This document shows, piece after piece, positions 25,929-35,720 of a stretch of 64,000 nucleotides of DNA. The stretch's first letter is position 1. Every line of letters starts with the position of its first letter. Made by a program: the position numbers and the translations under genes. The stretch is from Artocarpus heterophyllus (Eukaryota; Streptophyta; Magnoliopsida; Rosales; Moraceae), in contig CM046331.1 of the NCBI GenBank assembly GCA_025403435.1, positions 29,421,893 to 29,485,892 on the forward strand. Direction: 5' to 3'. The notes below the pieces were generated by a model that worked only from the letters and a program-made list of their open reading frames with translations, did not search any database and was not told the DNA's origin.

Positions 25929-26551
25929 TGTTGATGCTTACCGCTGTCTGGTGTCGGATCAACACCCACGTGTGACTATACACCTTTTGACCTCCTCTTA
26001 AGCTTGCCCCTGGTCGGGAATGAGTACCTGCGAGAGGGATGATTCGGAGAAATGGGGTTAGTCAATAGACAAGGGCTCTCCGATGCTCAAGGCAAGTATA
26101 GCTCGGCAGAGGTCGGCAGCTAATTAAGTGTGAAGAGGTCTCTCTCTCTAAAACGTCATAAATGCATCCTATTTATAGGCCACCAGCTGGATCGGGTGCA
26201 AGATGGGTTTTACCCATTACCCAGGTGTCACATCAAAGTGTATCAAGCAATAAGTGACAAGTGTCGCATCCATTGTCCAATAGATTGGACTCTATCGGAC
26301 GGCAACACGTCTGCCTGGTGTTGGCCTACAGGGATGGGTAGTGACGTATTATGATGAATAGCATGGCCTGGCCCGAGCTACTGTACATCCCCGAGGTGGC
26401 AGCCTTCTTGGGGGTGTGCCCTCAGATAAATGGAAGGCACCTCAGGAAGAAGCATAAGTCGTCGGGTCAGGCGGTAGCCTATGTCTACCGAACTGAGTTG
26501 CCGACCACCAAGTTAGTGTCCTCGGTGGCGGCGCCGAGCTTACCCTCAACA
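25929..26551 (-). mobile_element. 3' LTR of the Tat element
   Basis: 623 bp, plus-strand start TGTTGATGCT and end CCCTCAACA (inverted ends TGTTGA/TCAACA). The right side is adjacent to a G-rich polypurine tract. No second copy exists in the window, so boundaries rest on the TG...CA ends, the polypurine tract and the break in the flanking copia LTR. Confidence 0.8.
26170..26177 (-). promoter_or_regulatory. TATA box of the Tat LTR
   Basis: The minus strand reads CCTATAAATAGG (TATAAATA core), positioned about 375 bp into the 623-bp LTR, as expected for the U3 promoter. Confidence 0.6.
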
Positions 26552-26563
26552 TTAGCCCCCCAG
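26552..26563 (-). other. Polypurine tract of the Tat element
   Basis: The minus strand reads CTGGGGGGCTAA directly before the LTR start TGTTGAGGG. This G-rich form suits a gypsy element. Confidence 0.7.
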
Positions 26564-26777
26564 TTCACCTGGTCGGTGTTCGGCCGGGTGGACTATGCCG
26601 AGTGGGTGAGGTCAGCTCAAAGGAAGAAGACCAAGCGACACTTAGGAGCGGGGTGAGGCAAAAAGACGCACGGATCAGACGAAGGACGTGTGTCACGTCG
26701 TAGCCGTCTGTGCGGCTGTCAAGCATATTAATTGCGCCTTTTGGGTTTTTACGCTCGAATTTCCCGCTTAAAATAGC

Positions 26778-26785
26778 TATAAATA
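26778..26785 (+). promoter_or_regulatory. TATA box of the antisense Tat gene
   Basis: GCTATAAATAGGGTCC on the plus strand, about 148 bp upstream of the first ATG (26926). It lies inside the element between polypurine tract and the antisense gene, not in the LTR. Transcription would start near 26810. No experiment supports this; it is a sequence match only. Confidence 0.5.
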
Positions 26786-28336
26786 GGGTCCCTCCCCTTC
26801 GTAATTTGTACTTCATTTTTAGAAATTTTACGAACGAGAAGTTTTGGCTGCCGAGCTCAAGTAATAGCCGAGGCTTATATCAACCGAGCTACCAAGAACC
26901 CGAGCAGGTAATTTTTTGAGTGAAAATGATTGATTTGTTCGACTCACAAAACGTGGAGGTTTCATGGTCGGAAAGTAGCGGGGAGAGCAGTAGCTCTTCT
27001 TCGACTCAATCTGATGCCGAGGTGGCATCCCAAAGACGGGAAGTGGCCAGGCGGCTGGAGCAGATCCTAAGGGTCGATTCCCAGACCATGCCCGAGCAAG
27101 AATTTTTGAATTTGCTGGGCGGGCATAAGCTTATCAGGCCGTCCAGGGAACAAGACCCTTATACCGGGGCGGCAAAGCGGGCCATTCCCAAGTTTTTCCA
27201 AGGGAGAGGACCGAGTTTCAAACCCATGAGGATGCTCCAAGCGCCTCTGGTCGGAATGCCGAGGCCCCCGTCCAAGTTGCAGGTGTGATTACGGTTGATG
27301 CCTCTGATGAGGAGCATGCAGCCGAGGATACGGGGGCAGAGCAGCCAGAAATGGAGCAAGAGGTCTGGGCCACCGGCGTGCGAGGCGTTACAACATATCG
27401 GATAAGCCGCCCTGGGCAAACCTCGGCGGCGGGTTATACAAGCGCGATCACGGAGTCGCGGTTAGAGGCCCTACGCGACGAGTATGGCATCCCAGCCGAT
27501 GTGAATCTTGTCGTCCCCGGAGAGGGAGATTCACCTTTAGAGGCGCCAGGAGGGATTTATCACACTTTACGTCGAGTTCTTCAAGGCCGGGCTGCGTCTA
27601 CCACTGCATCGTTTCCTTCGCCGGGCGCTTAATGACTTTAATGTGTGCCCGGCACAATTGAACCCAAACAGCTATAGGTCGCTGATCGGGATGTATATTT
27701 TGTGGAAGTACCACCGGAGTACTGAGATGCCGTTGGAGGCCTTCAAGCAAGTATTTAAGATGAAGAAGCTTCCTCGGCAATCCGGCTGGTACTACTTCAC
27801 CGGCTTCAAAAAGGACTTTATTCTAGGCAACCCCGACTCAGACAAGCTGTGGAAGTACGAATGGTTTTACGTCGGGGGAAACTTTTTAGCCTGAGCCGGT
27901 GAAGCTATCCCCGAGGATGAACAAGTGCCGGGGTCATTTGAGCTGGGGCACGTCTGGACCAAGCGCCCTTGGGCACCGGGCCACGTAATAGAGGCCGTGG
28001 ACGAACTGTTCGAGAAGCCCGAGTCATCCAGACAACAGTCCTTTCTTCTGGGAAAGGACACTCTGTCCAGATACAGTTGGTTTGGGGAATCCAGCAGTTT
28101 TCCCCGAGCTAGGCGTCCTGCCCGGGAAACCGGGCGGGTTACTGTTGCCCATCTGGGTGATGCGGATCTTCCAGGGCCAAGCACTTCCTGGTCCGGGTGG
28201 CCGACGAGGGAGCCTTCATCATCCAGTACCGAGGACTCGTCCAGTGGCTCCCTCGATGCGGGGCCACCTGTAGCCGATGAGAACCTCGAGGGCGTGATTA
28301 GGCTCCTGTACCCGTCGGGCCAACTCCGGATCGAAG

Positions 28337-28415
28337 GTCAGCCCGAAACTTTATTTATAGTCGCCCTTTCCTCTTTTGTTTCGCCCTTCGTTTAACTGGG
28401 ATTTTCTTTGTGCAG
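28337..28415 (+). other. Intron 1 of the antisense gene
   Basis: 79 bp, donor AAG|GTCAGC and acceptor TTTGTGCAG|AAATG. The upstream frame ends with one base of a codon, and the exon downstream begins with the two bases that complete it, so splicing moves the reading frame correctly. Confidence 0.65.
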
Positions 28416-28789
28416 AAATGACCGCACCGAGCTCCCGCACTGGCAAGCTTGCCCAGATGACAACACAGAGGAAGGGCAAGGGCAAGGCCTTTGAGGCCAG
28501 CAAAAAGCGTAAGCAGACGCCAGCACCCGAGCCCCCGACACGCACCGGGCAAACCTCCACATCAGTCCAAACCCCACCACCACCGCCAATAAGGACCTCG
28601 TCAGAGGTCGGCCGAGTAGACGAGGTGTCCAGAGGTTCTTCCGAGGACCAACAAAGAAGGCGCCCAAACTACCGCGGCATGCTCCTCGAACGCCTTGGAG
28701 ATGTGGCTCCCCCGAATGACTTCTTTATGGACATTCGGGGTGAGGACTTCCGAGACTTGTGCAACGTGGCGCTCTGAACGGCAGCCTCG

Positions 28790-28862
28790 GTAAGTGTCTG
28801 AGCTGACCAATAGTTAAACCCCTTATAATATCACCGAGGATAAGCCCTTGTAATTTTCGCAG
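28790..28862 (+). other. Intron 2 of the antisense gene
   Basis: 73 bp, consensus donor CTCG|GTAAGT and acceptor TTTTCGCAG|CTGG. It removes several stop codons and joins the two coding frames in phase 0. Confidence 0.75.
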
Positions 28863-29531
28863 CTGGGCGCCGTTGTGCACATGGCGCACTCCGTCGGGGT
28901 GAGGGAGATCCACAAGGAGCAAGAAAGGCACAAGAAGACCCTCTTGTTGAAGTTGGACTCCGACAGAGAGCTCGACAAGAAGAAGGGTGAACTAGATCGG
29001 GCCAAGGAGGAGGCCCAGAAAACAAAGTCTGAGGCCAAGGACATGTTGAGGCGGCTTAAGGAGGCTGAGGATAAGGCCGCTCGACAGGAAGAGAAAGCCG
29101 CTCGGCTAGAGGGTCGGCTAGCAACTCTACAGTCTAAGCACCACCGATTCGTAGCCGGGCTCCCCGATCAGCTGGCCGCTGCGATCGAGGAGTTTAAGAC
29201 ATCCCCCGAATATACCGATCTCTACTTCGATGGAATGGTGGACCTCCGTGACCATCTGATTGAAAAGCATCCCGAGGCGACGGCTTTCGACTGGTCGGTC
29301 ATTGTCGAGCCAGACCAGGCCGAGGCCGAGCAACAACAGGATGTTGAGATGGAGGTCGTCGTTGTGGACGGTGATGACGACGGGGATGTGCAAGCTGTCG
29401 AGGGAGGCCAAGACGACAACGCGGCCGGCGACGAGACTCAGGCTGGTGATGAGACTCGGGCCGATTGATCCTCTGCTTTTCTCACTTTTGTAATTGGGCT
29501 TGGGAGGTACCTGATTTTCTTGTACCTCCCT

Positions 29532-29541
29532 AATAAATAAA
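29532..29541 (+). terminator. Poly(A) signals of the antisense gene
   Basis: Two overlapping AATAAA hexamers (AATAAATAAA) about 65 bp past the stop codon, followed by T-rich sequence. A fitting end for the plus-strand transcript. Confidence 0.55.
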
Positions 29542-29543
29542 GT

Positions 29544-30251
29544 TAAAACTTTTTTATATCTTCCCGTTTTGCATCCACTTTTTCTTACGTGTAGTATTAT
29601 TTTTCATCCCACGTAATGTTTAAAGTTAGATACTTCTCGGGGGGTTCCCAGGCTGGGAGACAATTGACCGAGCAGAGGTAAAGGGTACAATTGTTCTCGG
29701 TTAATCCGAGTACCTCTGTCCTTAGTTAATCCGAGTATTTCTGTTCTCGGTCGTTCTGAGTAGTTATCGTTTCTGCTTAGTTATCCAAGCAAGTTTAGGT
29801 TTCTGGTCTTAGTGGGGCAGAATATAAACGGCGTATAGCTACCCTTACCCTGTTGCCCCCCGTAGACTTGTTGAGGTTTTAAAGAAACTTTACAAGTATA
29901 GGACTAATCGGGCACATTAATGTGCCGAGCAACTTAAGGGTTGTCTGCATGACAGACATGATACATATACTGACTAGCCCCCCTGTCCAGTTTGACGAGG
30001 ATGACTCCCTTGATGGGGAGTCAACATCCTGTCTTCCGAGCTGGGGTTCTGGCGTCTTCGGCATAATCCTCCCTTAAAGACATTGCTCAGGCAGAATGAG
30101 TTTAGGGAAGTTGTGCTCCATTAATGTAATATTTACATTGACTTTTTCAGCCCTGCTCAACAGGTCTAGTTACAAAAGAATTGTGGCCAGAGATCAAAAA
30201 AGGAATCTGGCGCTGATTTTCGTTCTGTCTTCTCTTTTTTTCTCTTCTTTT
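29544..30251. other. Convergent spacer between antisense gene and pol
   Basis: No gene. The plus-strand gene and minus-strand pol end facing each other across this 0.7 kb. At about 29690-29760 the words TTCTCGGTTAATCCGAGTA and close variants recur three to four times. A pyrimidine-rich tract lies at 30225-30255. Confidence 0.6.
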
Positions 30252-31590
30252 TCAGGAATAAAATCTTTTTAACAGCTCGGCATTCCATGGATGCCCGAGC
30301 TGATTCCCCTCCAAATCGGTCAGCCTGTAAGTGCCTGATTGCACGACACCTTCGGCTTTAAAAGGTCCTTCCCACTTCGGACCAAAGGACCCGAGACTGG
30401 GTTGTTGAACCGTGACCTTCTTCATTACTAAGTCACCAACCTGAAAGCTTCTCGGCTGAACCCGTTTGTTGTAATACCGAGCTACAACCTGATTCTGGGC
30501 TGCATTACGAATGGATGCCCGGTTCCTTTTTTCTTCAAGTAGGTCAAGCTCGGTCATCATGAGTTTTTCATTCAGTACTTCTTCGTATAGCTCGACCCTC
30601 AAGCTCGCTAATCCAACCTCGGCTGGGATGATGGCTTCTGCCCCATAAACCAGGGAGAATGGTGTCTCGCCGGTTGCAGCTCGCGCAGTTGTTAGGTATG
30701 CCCAGAGCACTTGGGGTAGTTCGTCAATCATGCGCCCTTAAGCCCCTCGAGTTTCTTCTTGAGATTGTCTTTAATTGTCTTGTTCACGGCCTCCACCTGA
30801 CCGTTACTCTGTGGATAGCTCAGGGAAGAGTAGACTTTCTTAATGCCGAGCTTCTTGCACAGATGGCGTAGACCCGAGCAGTCAAACTGCTTAGCATTGT
30901 GGTCACGATAGTGTGCGGGATTCTGAACCGACAGACGATGTTCTTCCATACGAAGTTGGTGCACTTAGCTTCAGTCATGTTGGTGCAAGGCTCAACTTCG
31001 ATCCATTTCGTCAGATAGTCGATGGCGACAATACAATATCTGAATTGCGAACGAGCCGGAGGGAGTGGTCCGATCAAGTCAATGGCCCATTTTGCAAATG
31101 GCCACACCGAAGTCACCAGATTTAGAGGCTCGGCGTGTGAACCTAGCATCCTAGCAAATTGCTGGCATTTGAAGCATTTCCGTGCAAAGTTCCCACAGTC
31201 TTGCTGCATAGTAGGCCAGTAGTAACCCTGCCGCAGGCATTTCTGGGCCAAGGAGCGTCCACCGGAGTGATTGCCACAAAGGCCTTCATGAATCTCTTTC
31301 ATTAAGTACTCGGCCTCCTGGGAATCCAAACATCTTAGGCATGGCGTCGTGTAGCCGCGTCGTTACAGCTTTTCCCCAATCATCGAATACCGGGCCGAAC
31401 TGTTACGTATCCGACTTGCCTCTTCCCGGTCGTCGGGTAATTCGGCTAGGGTCAGGTATCGGATGATCGGGTCCATCCACGTGCATTTTGGTTCAGCTGC
31501 CAGACTTATGACGTCCTTATTGATACTCGGTCCAGAGAGTCTTTCAATAGGAACGGACATCGGGTCTACTCCGCCTATCCCGGAGGCTAG
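30252..31590 (-). pseudogene. Tat integrase
   Basis: Right to left: the zinc-binding region at about 31110-31330 (HEGLCGNHSGGRSLAQKCLRQ, then CFKCQQFA), the first catalytic Asp in WAIDLIGPLPPA, and the second in a DNAKQFD-like stretch. There a two-base loss near 30893 breaks the frame. The third is Glu in YPQSNGQVEAVNKTIK at about 30780. The C-terminal part at 30252-30731 is open (YYNKRVQPRSFQVGDLVMKK, GPFKAEGVVQSGTYRL) and ends at WNAELLKRFYS. A stop near 31360 and TGA at about 31588 add to the damage. Confidence 0.88.
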
Positions 31591-32646
31591 TCAGGCAAGG
31601 ACATCGGCTTCCACGTTCTCGGACCGGGGGATTTGCTTAAAAGTGTAGGACTTGAATTGTCCAAGCAACCGTTTCGCTTCTTTTAAATATGCCGTCATTG
31701 ATTCTGCTCGGGCCTGGAATCCTCCTGTGACTTGTTGCACCACTAGCATTGAGTCACTATAGACGGTCAGCCGATCAACTCTAAGGTCTCGGGCAATTCG
31801 TAATCCAGCGAGCAAAGCTTCATACTCCGCTTCGTTATTAGAGGTTTTGAAGTCAAAACGAAGGGCATAAATGACCTTATATCCGTCGGGGCTTGTTAAA
31901 ATCAAGCCTGCCCCCGACCCGTCGACACAGGTTGAGCCATCGACGTGTAGTTTCCAGTTGAGCTCCGGGGAAAGGCCTCGCTCGCTGCAGCCAGCTGTAT
32001 CCGGCTCCTCAACGGGTGATTTCTCCACTAAGGGAGCCACTTTTTTGGCCTCTGTAAACTCGGCAAGGAAATCCGCTAAGACTTGAGCTTTTATCGCCGT
32101 TCTCGGCACAAAATGTATATCATACTGGCCCAATTCGACCGACCACTTGGCCATCCGACCTGATATTTTTGGTCTCTGTAAAACTTGTCGGAGAGAAAAC
32201 TTGGTCGGGATCTTGACAGTATGGCCTTGGTAATACGGCCGCAGCTTCCGGACCGATGTTATTAGGGTGAAGGCCAGCTTCTCCAATGATGAATAGCGCT
32301 CCTCGGCACCTTGGAACTTGTGGCTGGTATAGTAGACGGGTCTCTGGATCCCGTTTTCATCTCGGATCAACACCAAGCTGACAGCCTTCTCAAAGACGGC
32401 TAAATAGGCAGTTAGAATCTCACCGGGCAAAGGTTTGGACAGGAGCGGGGGTATGGCTAGGTAAATTTTTAAGCCTTGCAAAGCATCCTCACACTCCCTG
32501 CTCCACTCAAACCTCCCCTTAAGTGCCTTGAAGAAAGGGTGACACTTGTCGGTAGCCCGGGAGACAAACCTTGATAGGGCGGCCACCATGCCAGTAAGCC
32601 TTTGCACGTCTTTCACTGTCTGAGGAGAATGCATGTCTATGATTGC
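31591..32646 (-). pseudogene. Tat dual RNase H region
   Basis: A 347-codon open stretch. Residues ~60-192 are the gypsy RNase H with VYYTSHKFQGAEERYSSLEKL, the connector-like form. Residues ~226-347 are a second, archaeal-type RNase H with LHVDGS (Asp 232), NNEAEYEAL (Glu 268), VYSDS (Asp 294) and NVEADVLA (Asp 344), so all four acidic positions are present. It is cut off from RT by a TAG that replaces a probable CAG codon at about 32645, and from integrase by a TGA at its end. A second RNase H of this type is characteristic of the Tat group. Confidence 0.88.
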
Positions 32647-33280
32647 CTAGGCCTTTGCCAGGTTCACCTCAATTCCTCGTCGGTTAACTAAAAATCTGAG
32701 GAATTTGCCAGAGCCGACGCCAAAAGCGCATTTTGCCGGGTTGAGTTTCATCCCATACTCCCAAAGAATGTCAAAGTTAGCTCTGAGGTCAGCTATGTGG
32801 TCCTTCGCTTGGATAGATTTTACTAACATGTCGTCCACGTAGACCTCCATAGTTTTCCCGATCAGCCGAGCGAACATTTTGTTGACGAGGCGTTGATAGG
32901 TAGCTCCGGCGTTCTTGAGACCAAACGGCATTACAACGTAGCAATACAAGCCCTGGTCAATAACAAATGAGGTTTTGATTTGATCCTCTTCGGCCATTCT
33001 TATCTGATTATATCCGGAGTATGCGTCCATGAAGCTCAAGAGCTCGTGTCCGGCTGTGGCATCGACGAGCTGGTCTATCCGAGGAAGTGGGAAGCAGTCC
33101 TTGGGGCAGGTCTTGTTAAGGTCGGTATAGTCGATGCAGACCCGCCACTTGCCATTCGCCTTTTTGATGAGGACGACATTTGCCAACCATTCTAGATATT
33201 TGACCTCTCTAATAAACCCAGCCTTTGGTAGTTTCTGGACTTCATCGTTTATCGCGGCATATCTCTCCGGGTTGAAGGCT
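32647..33280 (-). pseudogene. Tat reverse transcriptase
   Basis: A 179-codon open stretch starts MANVVLIKKANGKWRVCIDY. It has LPRIDQLVDATAGHELLSFMDAYSGYNQI with the first catalytic Asp, then VVMPFGLKNAGATYQRLVNK, and the YVDDMLVKS active site. The N-terminal RT text (FNPERYAAINDEVQKL) lies upstream to about 33280, after a TGA that probably replaces CGA. Downstream a TAG separates it from RNase H. It is missing no core RT motif, so this copy died by point changes rather than deletion. Confidence 0.9.
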
Positions 33281-34085
33281 CTTCATTTTTGTATCACCGG
33301 CCTGTGACCAGGTTGGACGTTAAGCCGATGACTGATGACGTTCGGATCTATGCCAGGCATGTCCTCATGAGACCATGCAAAAACGTCACGGTATTCAGAA
33401 AGAAGGGATTCTAGGTCGGCCCGGATCTCAGGTTGTAACTGTGACCCAAGTTGGACTGTGCGCTCTGCCCTTTCAGGGTCCAGGGAGAACGGCACTAAGT
33501 CTTCGACCGGGGTACCCCTTACCTCATCCTTGGGAAACCTGGGGTCTAGGTCCGCGAGCATCTTCAGCGTCGGATCGGTTGGGAGGTCGGTTTCGTCGAC
33601 TGAATATACGGCCAGGATTCTCTGTTGCTGAGCCGAGGCTGCTCGGACCACGTTTGCATAGCAAGCCCGAGAGTCCGCCTGGGACGAGCGGATTACTCCA
33701 ACACCACCATCGGTCGGGAACTTCATTGCCAAGTGATATGTCGAAACCACGGCCTTTTAATCCGTTCAACGTTGGCCGGCCGATGATCATGTTATACTGA
33801 GAGGGTTTATCAACGACTAAAAAGTCGACCATCCGAGTGACCCTGGCAGCACCTTCTCCAAAAGTTACTGGGAGACTGACCTTCCCGGTTGCTCAGACAC
33901 ACTCACCCGCAGAGCCAAAAAGTGGAGTCCGGACCGAAACTAAAGGTGCGTTGCTAATCTTCAGCCTGTCAAAGGCCTACTTAAAAAGGATGTCCGCTGA
34001 ACTGCCATTGTCAATTAAGACTCGCCGTACAACATTGTTGGCGATAGGCAGTTCGTAAACCAAGGCATCGCAAACCAAGACTTTT
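33281..34085 (-). pseudogene. Tat protease and RT linker, truncated
   Basis: The protease motif LIDNGSSADIL is at about 33995-34020 (DNG at 34004-34012), followed by stops, then VDFLVVDKPSQYNMIIGRPTLN at about 33760-33832. After a frame change the linker runs at 33283-33750 (MVSTYHLAMKFPTDGGVG, DVFAWSHEDMPGIDP). Upstream homology ends at about 34085 in ALVYELP-like text, so the protease N-terminus and all of gag are lost. Confidence 0.85.
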
Positions 34086-34260
34086 TAATCAAATCAAATA
34101 TCTTCATCTAAAAAAAAATATATAGTTGCAACATTACCAAAAACATTAAACTTATCAAAATATCTTTAACTTGCGAAATCTCATAAAATAATTGAAAAAC
34201 TAAAATTTACGGAATTATAAATAATTGAATTAAAGTTGATCACTAATTGAAGATAAAGGA
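34086..34260. other. AT-rich junction segment, nothing recognised
   Basis: 175 bp of AT-rich sequence between the broken Tat protease and the next gypsy relic. It includes a run of A at 34112-34120. No feature is supported. Confidence 0.5.
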
Positions 34261-34420
34261 AGAAGATGTTCTTAAGTCTACTTTTCGAACAAGGTACGGT
34301 CACTACGAGTTTGTGGTTATGCCTTTTGGATTGACAATGCTCCTGTAGCATTTATGGATCTAATGAACCGAGTGTTTAGGGATTTCCTCGATAAATTTGT
34401 GGTTATGCCTTTTGGAGAAA
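34261..34420 (+). pseudogene. Inverted gypsy RT fragment
   Basis: The plus strand encodes [20 protein letters not shown], then PFGL, and after a frame slip [21 protein letters not shown], the central RT of a Del/Tekay-like chromovirus. The 21-bp word TTTGTGGTTATGCCTTTTGG occurs twice (about 34309 and 34397), the second copy marking the breakpoint. The adjacent relic of the same kind of element lies on the opposite strand. Confidence 0.75.
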
Positions 34421-35720
34421 ATTGTCGCACCTTTCAGTTGATCAAACAAATCATCAATCCTCGGCAATGGGTACTTGTTCCTTATAGTCACCTTGTTCAG
34501 CTCTCAATAGTCTATGCAAAGCCTCATTGACCTGTCCTTCTTCATACAAATAATACTAGTGCTCCCCACGGTGAATGGCTTGGTCAAATAAATCCTTTCT
34601 CAAGAAGCTCTTTCAACTACTCATGTAATTCTTTTAACTCTGCAGGAGCCATTCGATTATGGTGCTTTTGAGATAGGCCCCCTACCAGGCACAAGTTCAA
34701 TACCAAATTCAATCTCCTTGTCAGGCGGTAACCTAATCATCAGAAAACACCTATTTGAATTCACTAACAACTGGCACATCACGAATCTTTAGCTTTTCTT
34801 CCTTCTTCTTGTCAACTATGTTAGCTAGAAAGCCCATACATCTACTGGCTAACATTTTTTGAGCCTTCGCTGTAGACAGAAAGATCTTTGTCTTCTTTCT
34901 TGGTTTGCCAACAAACTCAAACCATTCTTCACCTTTAAGTCTAAACTCAACTCGTCATTTTCAGCATTCAATGGATGCATTATACTTGTCTAAGAAATCC
35001 ATCCCTAGGATGACATTATAGTCGTGCATGTCGAGTACTACCAAATCACTATAAAGTTCTCTATCAATAATTTTCATCAACACTGCATGCATCCAATGAG
35101 TCAACATCATGACTTCTTTAGATAGTAGTGACGTCATGAATCTCTATCTCAATTCATCTTGGGGTCTATCTAACTTCTTTGCAAAAGAAGTGGATATAAA
35201 GGAGTGCGTAGCTCCTATATCAAACAAAGCATTAGCATACTGATCAATAATAAGAATTTGACCTGTGACAATAGTTAAGGTCTCTTCAGCCTCTTCCTTG
35301 GTCATTGCATAGATCCTGGCATTTGTTGTAGCCAGAGAGGCTTCAATTCTTCCCTATTGAATTAGTGGCCCTTCAATAGAGGCCTACATGTTGTTGAGTA
35401 GGGCAGGAAGATTCCTCTATCGGATGTTTTGTTGTTGAGGCTGATAGGACTTGTTGGGGTAGTTTTTGGAGATATGGCCCTCACGGCTGTAATTATAACA
35501 CTAACCTGTGCCTTAACGACACTCTCTCAAATGCATCTTTCCACACCTAGCACATGGAGGAAACCTGGCTTGCTTGTTTTGTTGTCCACCACCTTGCCTA
35601 CTACCTTGGTTCTTTTGTCTAAGGAAATTCTTCTGCTTGTTATTACCTTTCTAACTTTGGTTGTTCTGAGGTCGATTTTGACCCCTATTATTCCCACGAC
35701 TCCTCTCTTCACTATGTAGT
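34421..35720 (-). pseudogene. Gypsy gag-protease-RT relic
   Basis: From right to left on the minus strand: a zinc-knuckle-like stretch near 35460-35540 (CFNYSREGHISKN), a protease region near 35190-35260 (ALFDIGATHSFIS), and the entry to RT at 34430-34740, including LPPDKEIEFGIELVPG and then [19 protein letters not shown]. It breaks at the position where the next RT block would be 15-20 residues further on; that block is the inverted piece at 34261-34420. No LTR of this element is present. Likely a Del/Tekay-type relative. Confidence 0.75.

Larger units (their letters stand above)
26926..29468 (+). pseudogene. Antisense Tat extra gene (Transposase_28-like)
   Basis: A multi-exon gene opposite to pol. 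The middle (about 27470-28020) matches the plant 'putative gypsy type transposon' family (PF04195-like): YGIPADVNLVVPGEGDSP, then LNPNSYRSLIGMYILW, LPRQSGWYYFTGFKKD and WKYEWFYVGG. A Pro/Thr/Ser-rich region follows, then a long Lys/Glu/Arg coiled coil (28875-29140) and an acidic tail. The first exon is Ser-rich and acidic. Introns at 28337-28415 and 28790-28862 join frames exactly. Breaks: a frame change near 27285, a one-base frameshift near 27553, and in-frame TGA at 27892 and 28775 (the latter a likely CGA change). So this copy is a pseudogene. The protein function of this family is unknown. Confidence 0.82.
25929..34085 (-). mobile_element. Ty3/gypsy Tat-lineage element, 5'-truncated
   Basis: Minus-strand order from the right: protease, RT, gypsy RNase H, a second archaeal-type RNase H, integrase, then a gene in the opposite direction, polypurine tract and 3' LTR. 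The double RNase H and an antisense extra gene between pol and 3' LTR are known features of the Tat group. Gag and the 5' LTR are absent; homology stops at about 34085 in the protease. It is inserted in a family-A LTR at 25928/25929. GC content is clearly higher than in the neighbouring copia elements. Confidence 0.9.

Noticed and set aside
28392..29419. Several minus-strand frames opposite the antisense Tat gene
   Set aside because: They arise from GC-rich coding DNA read backward, with no domain match, and the plus-strand gene explains the region with splice signals.
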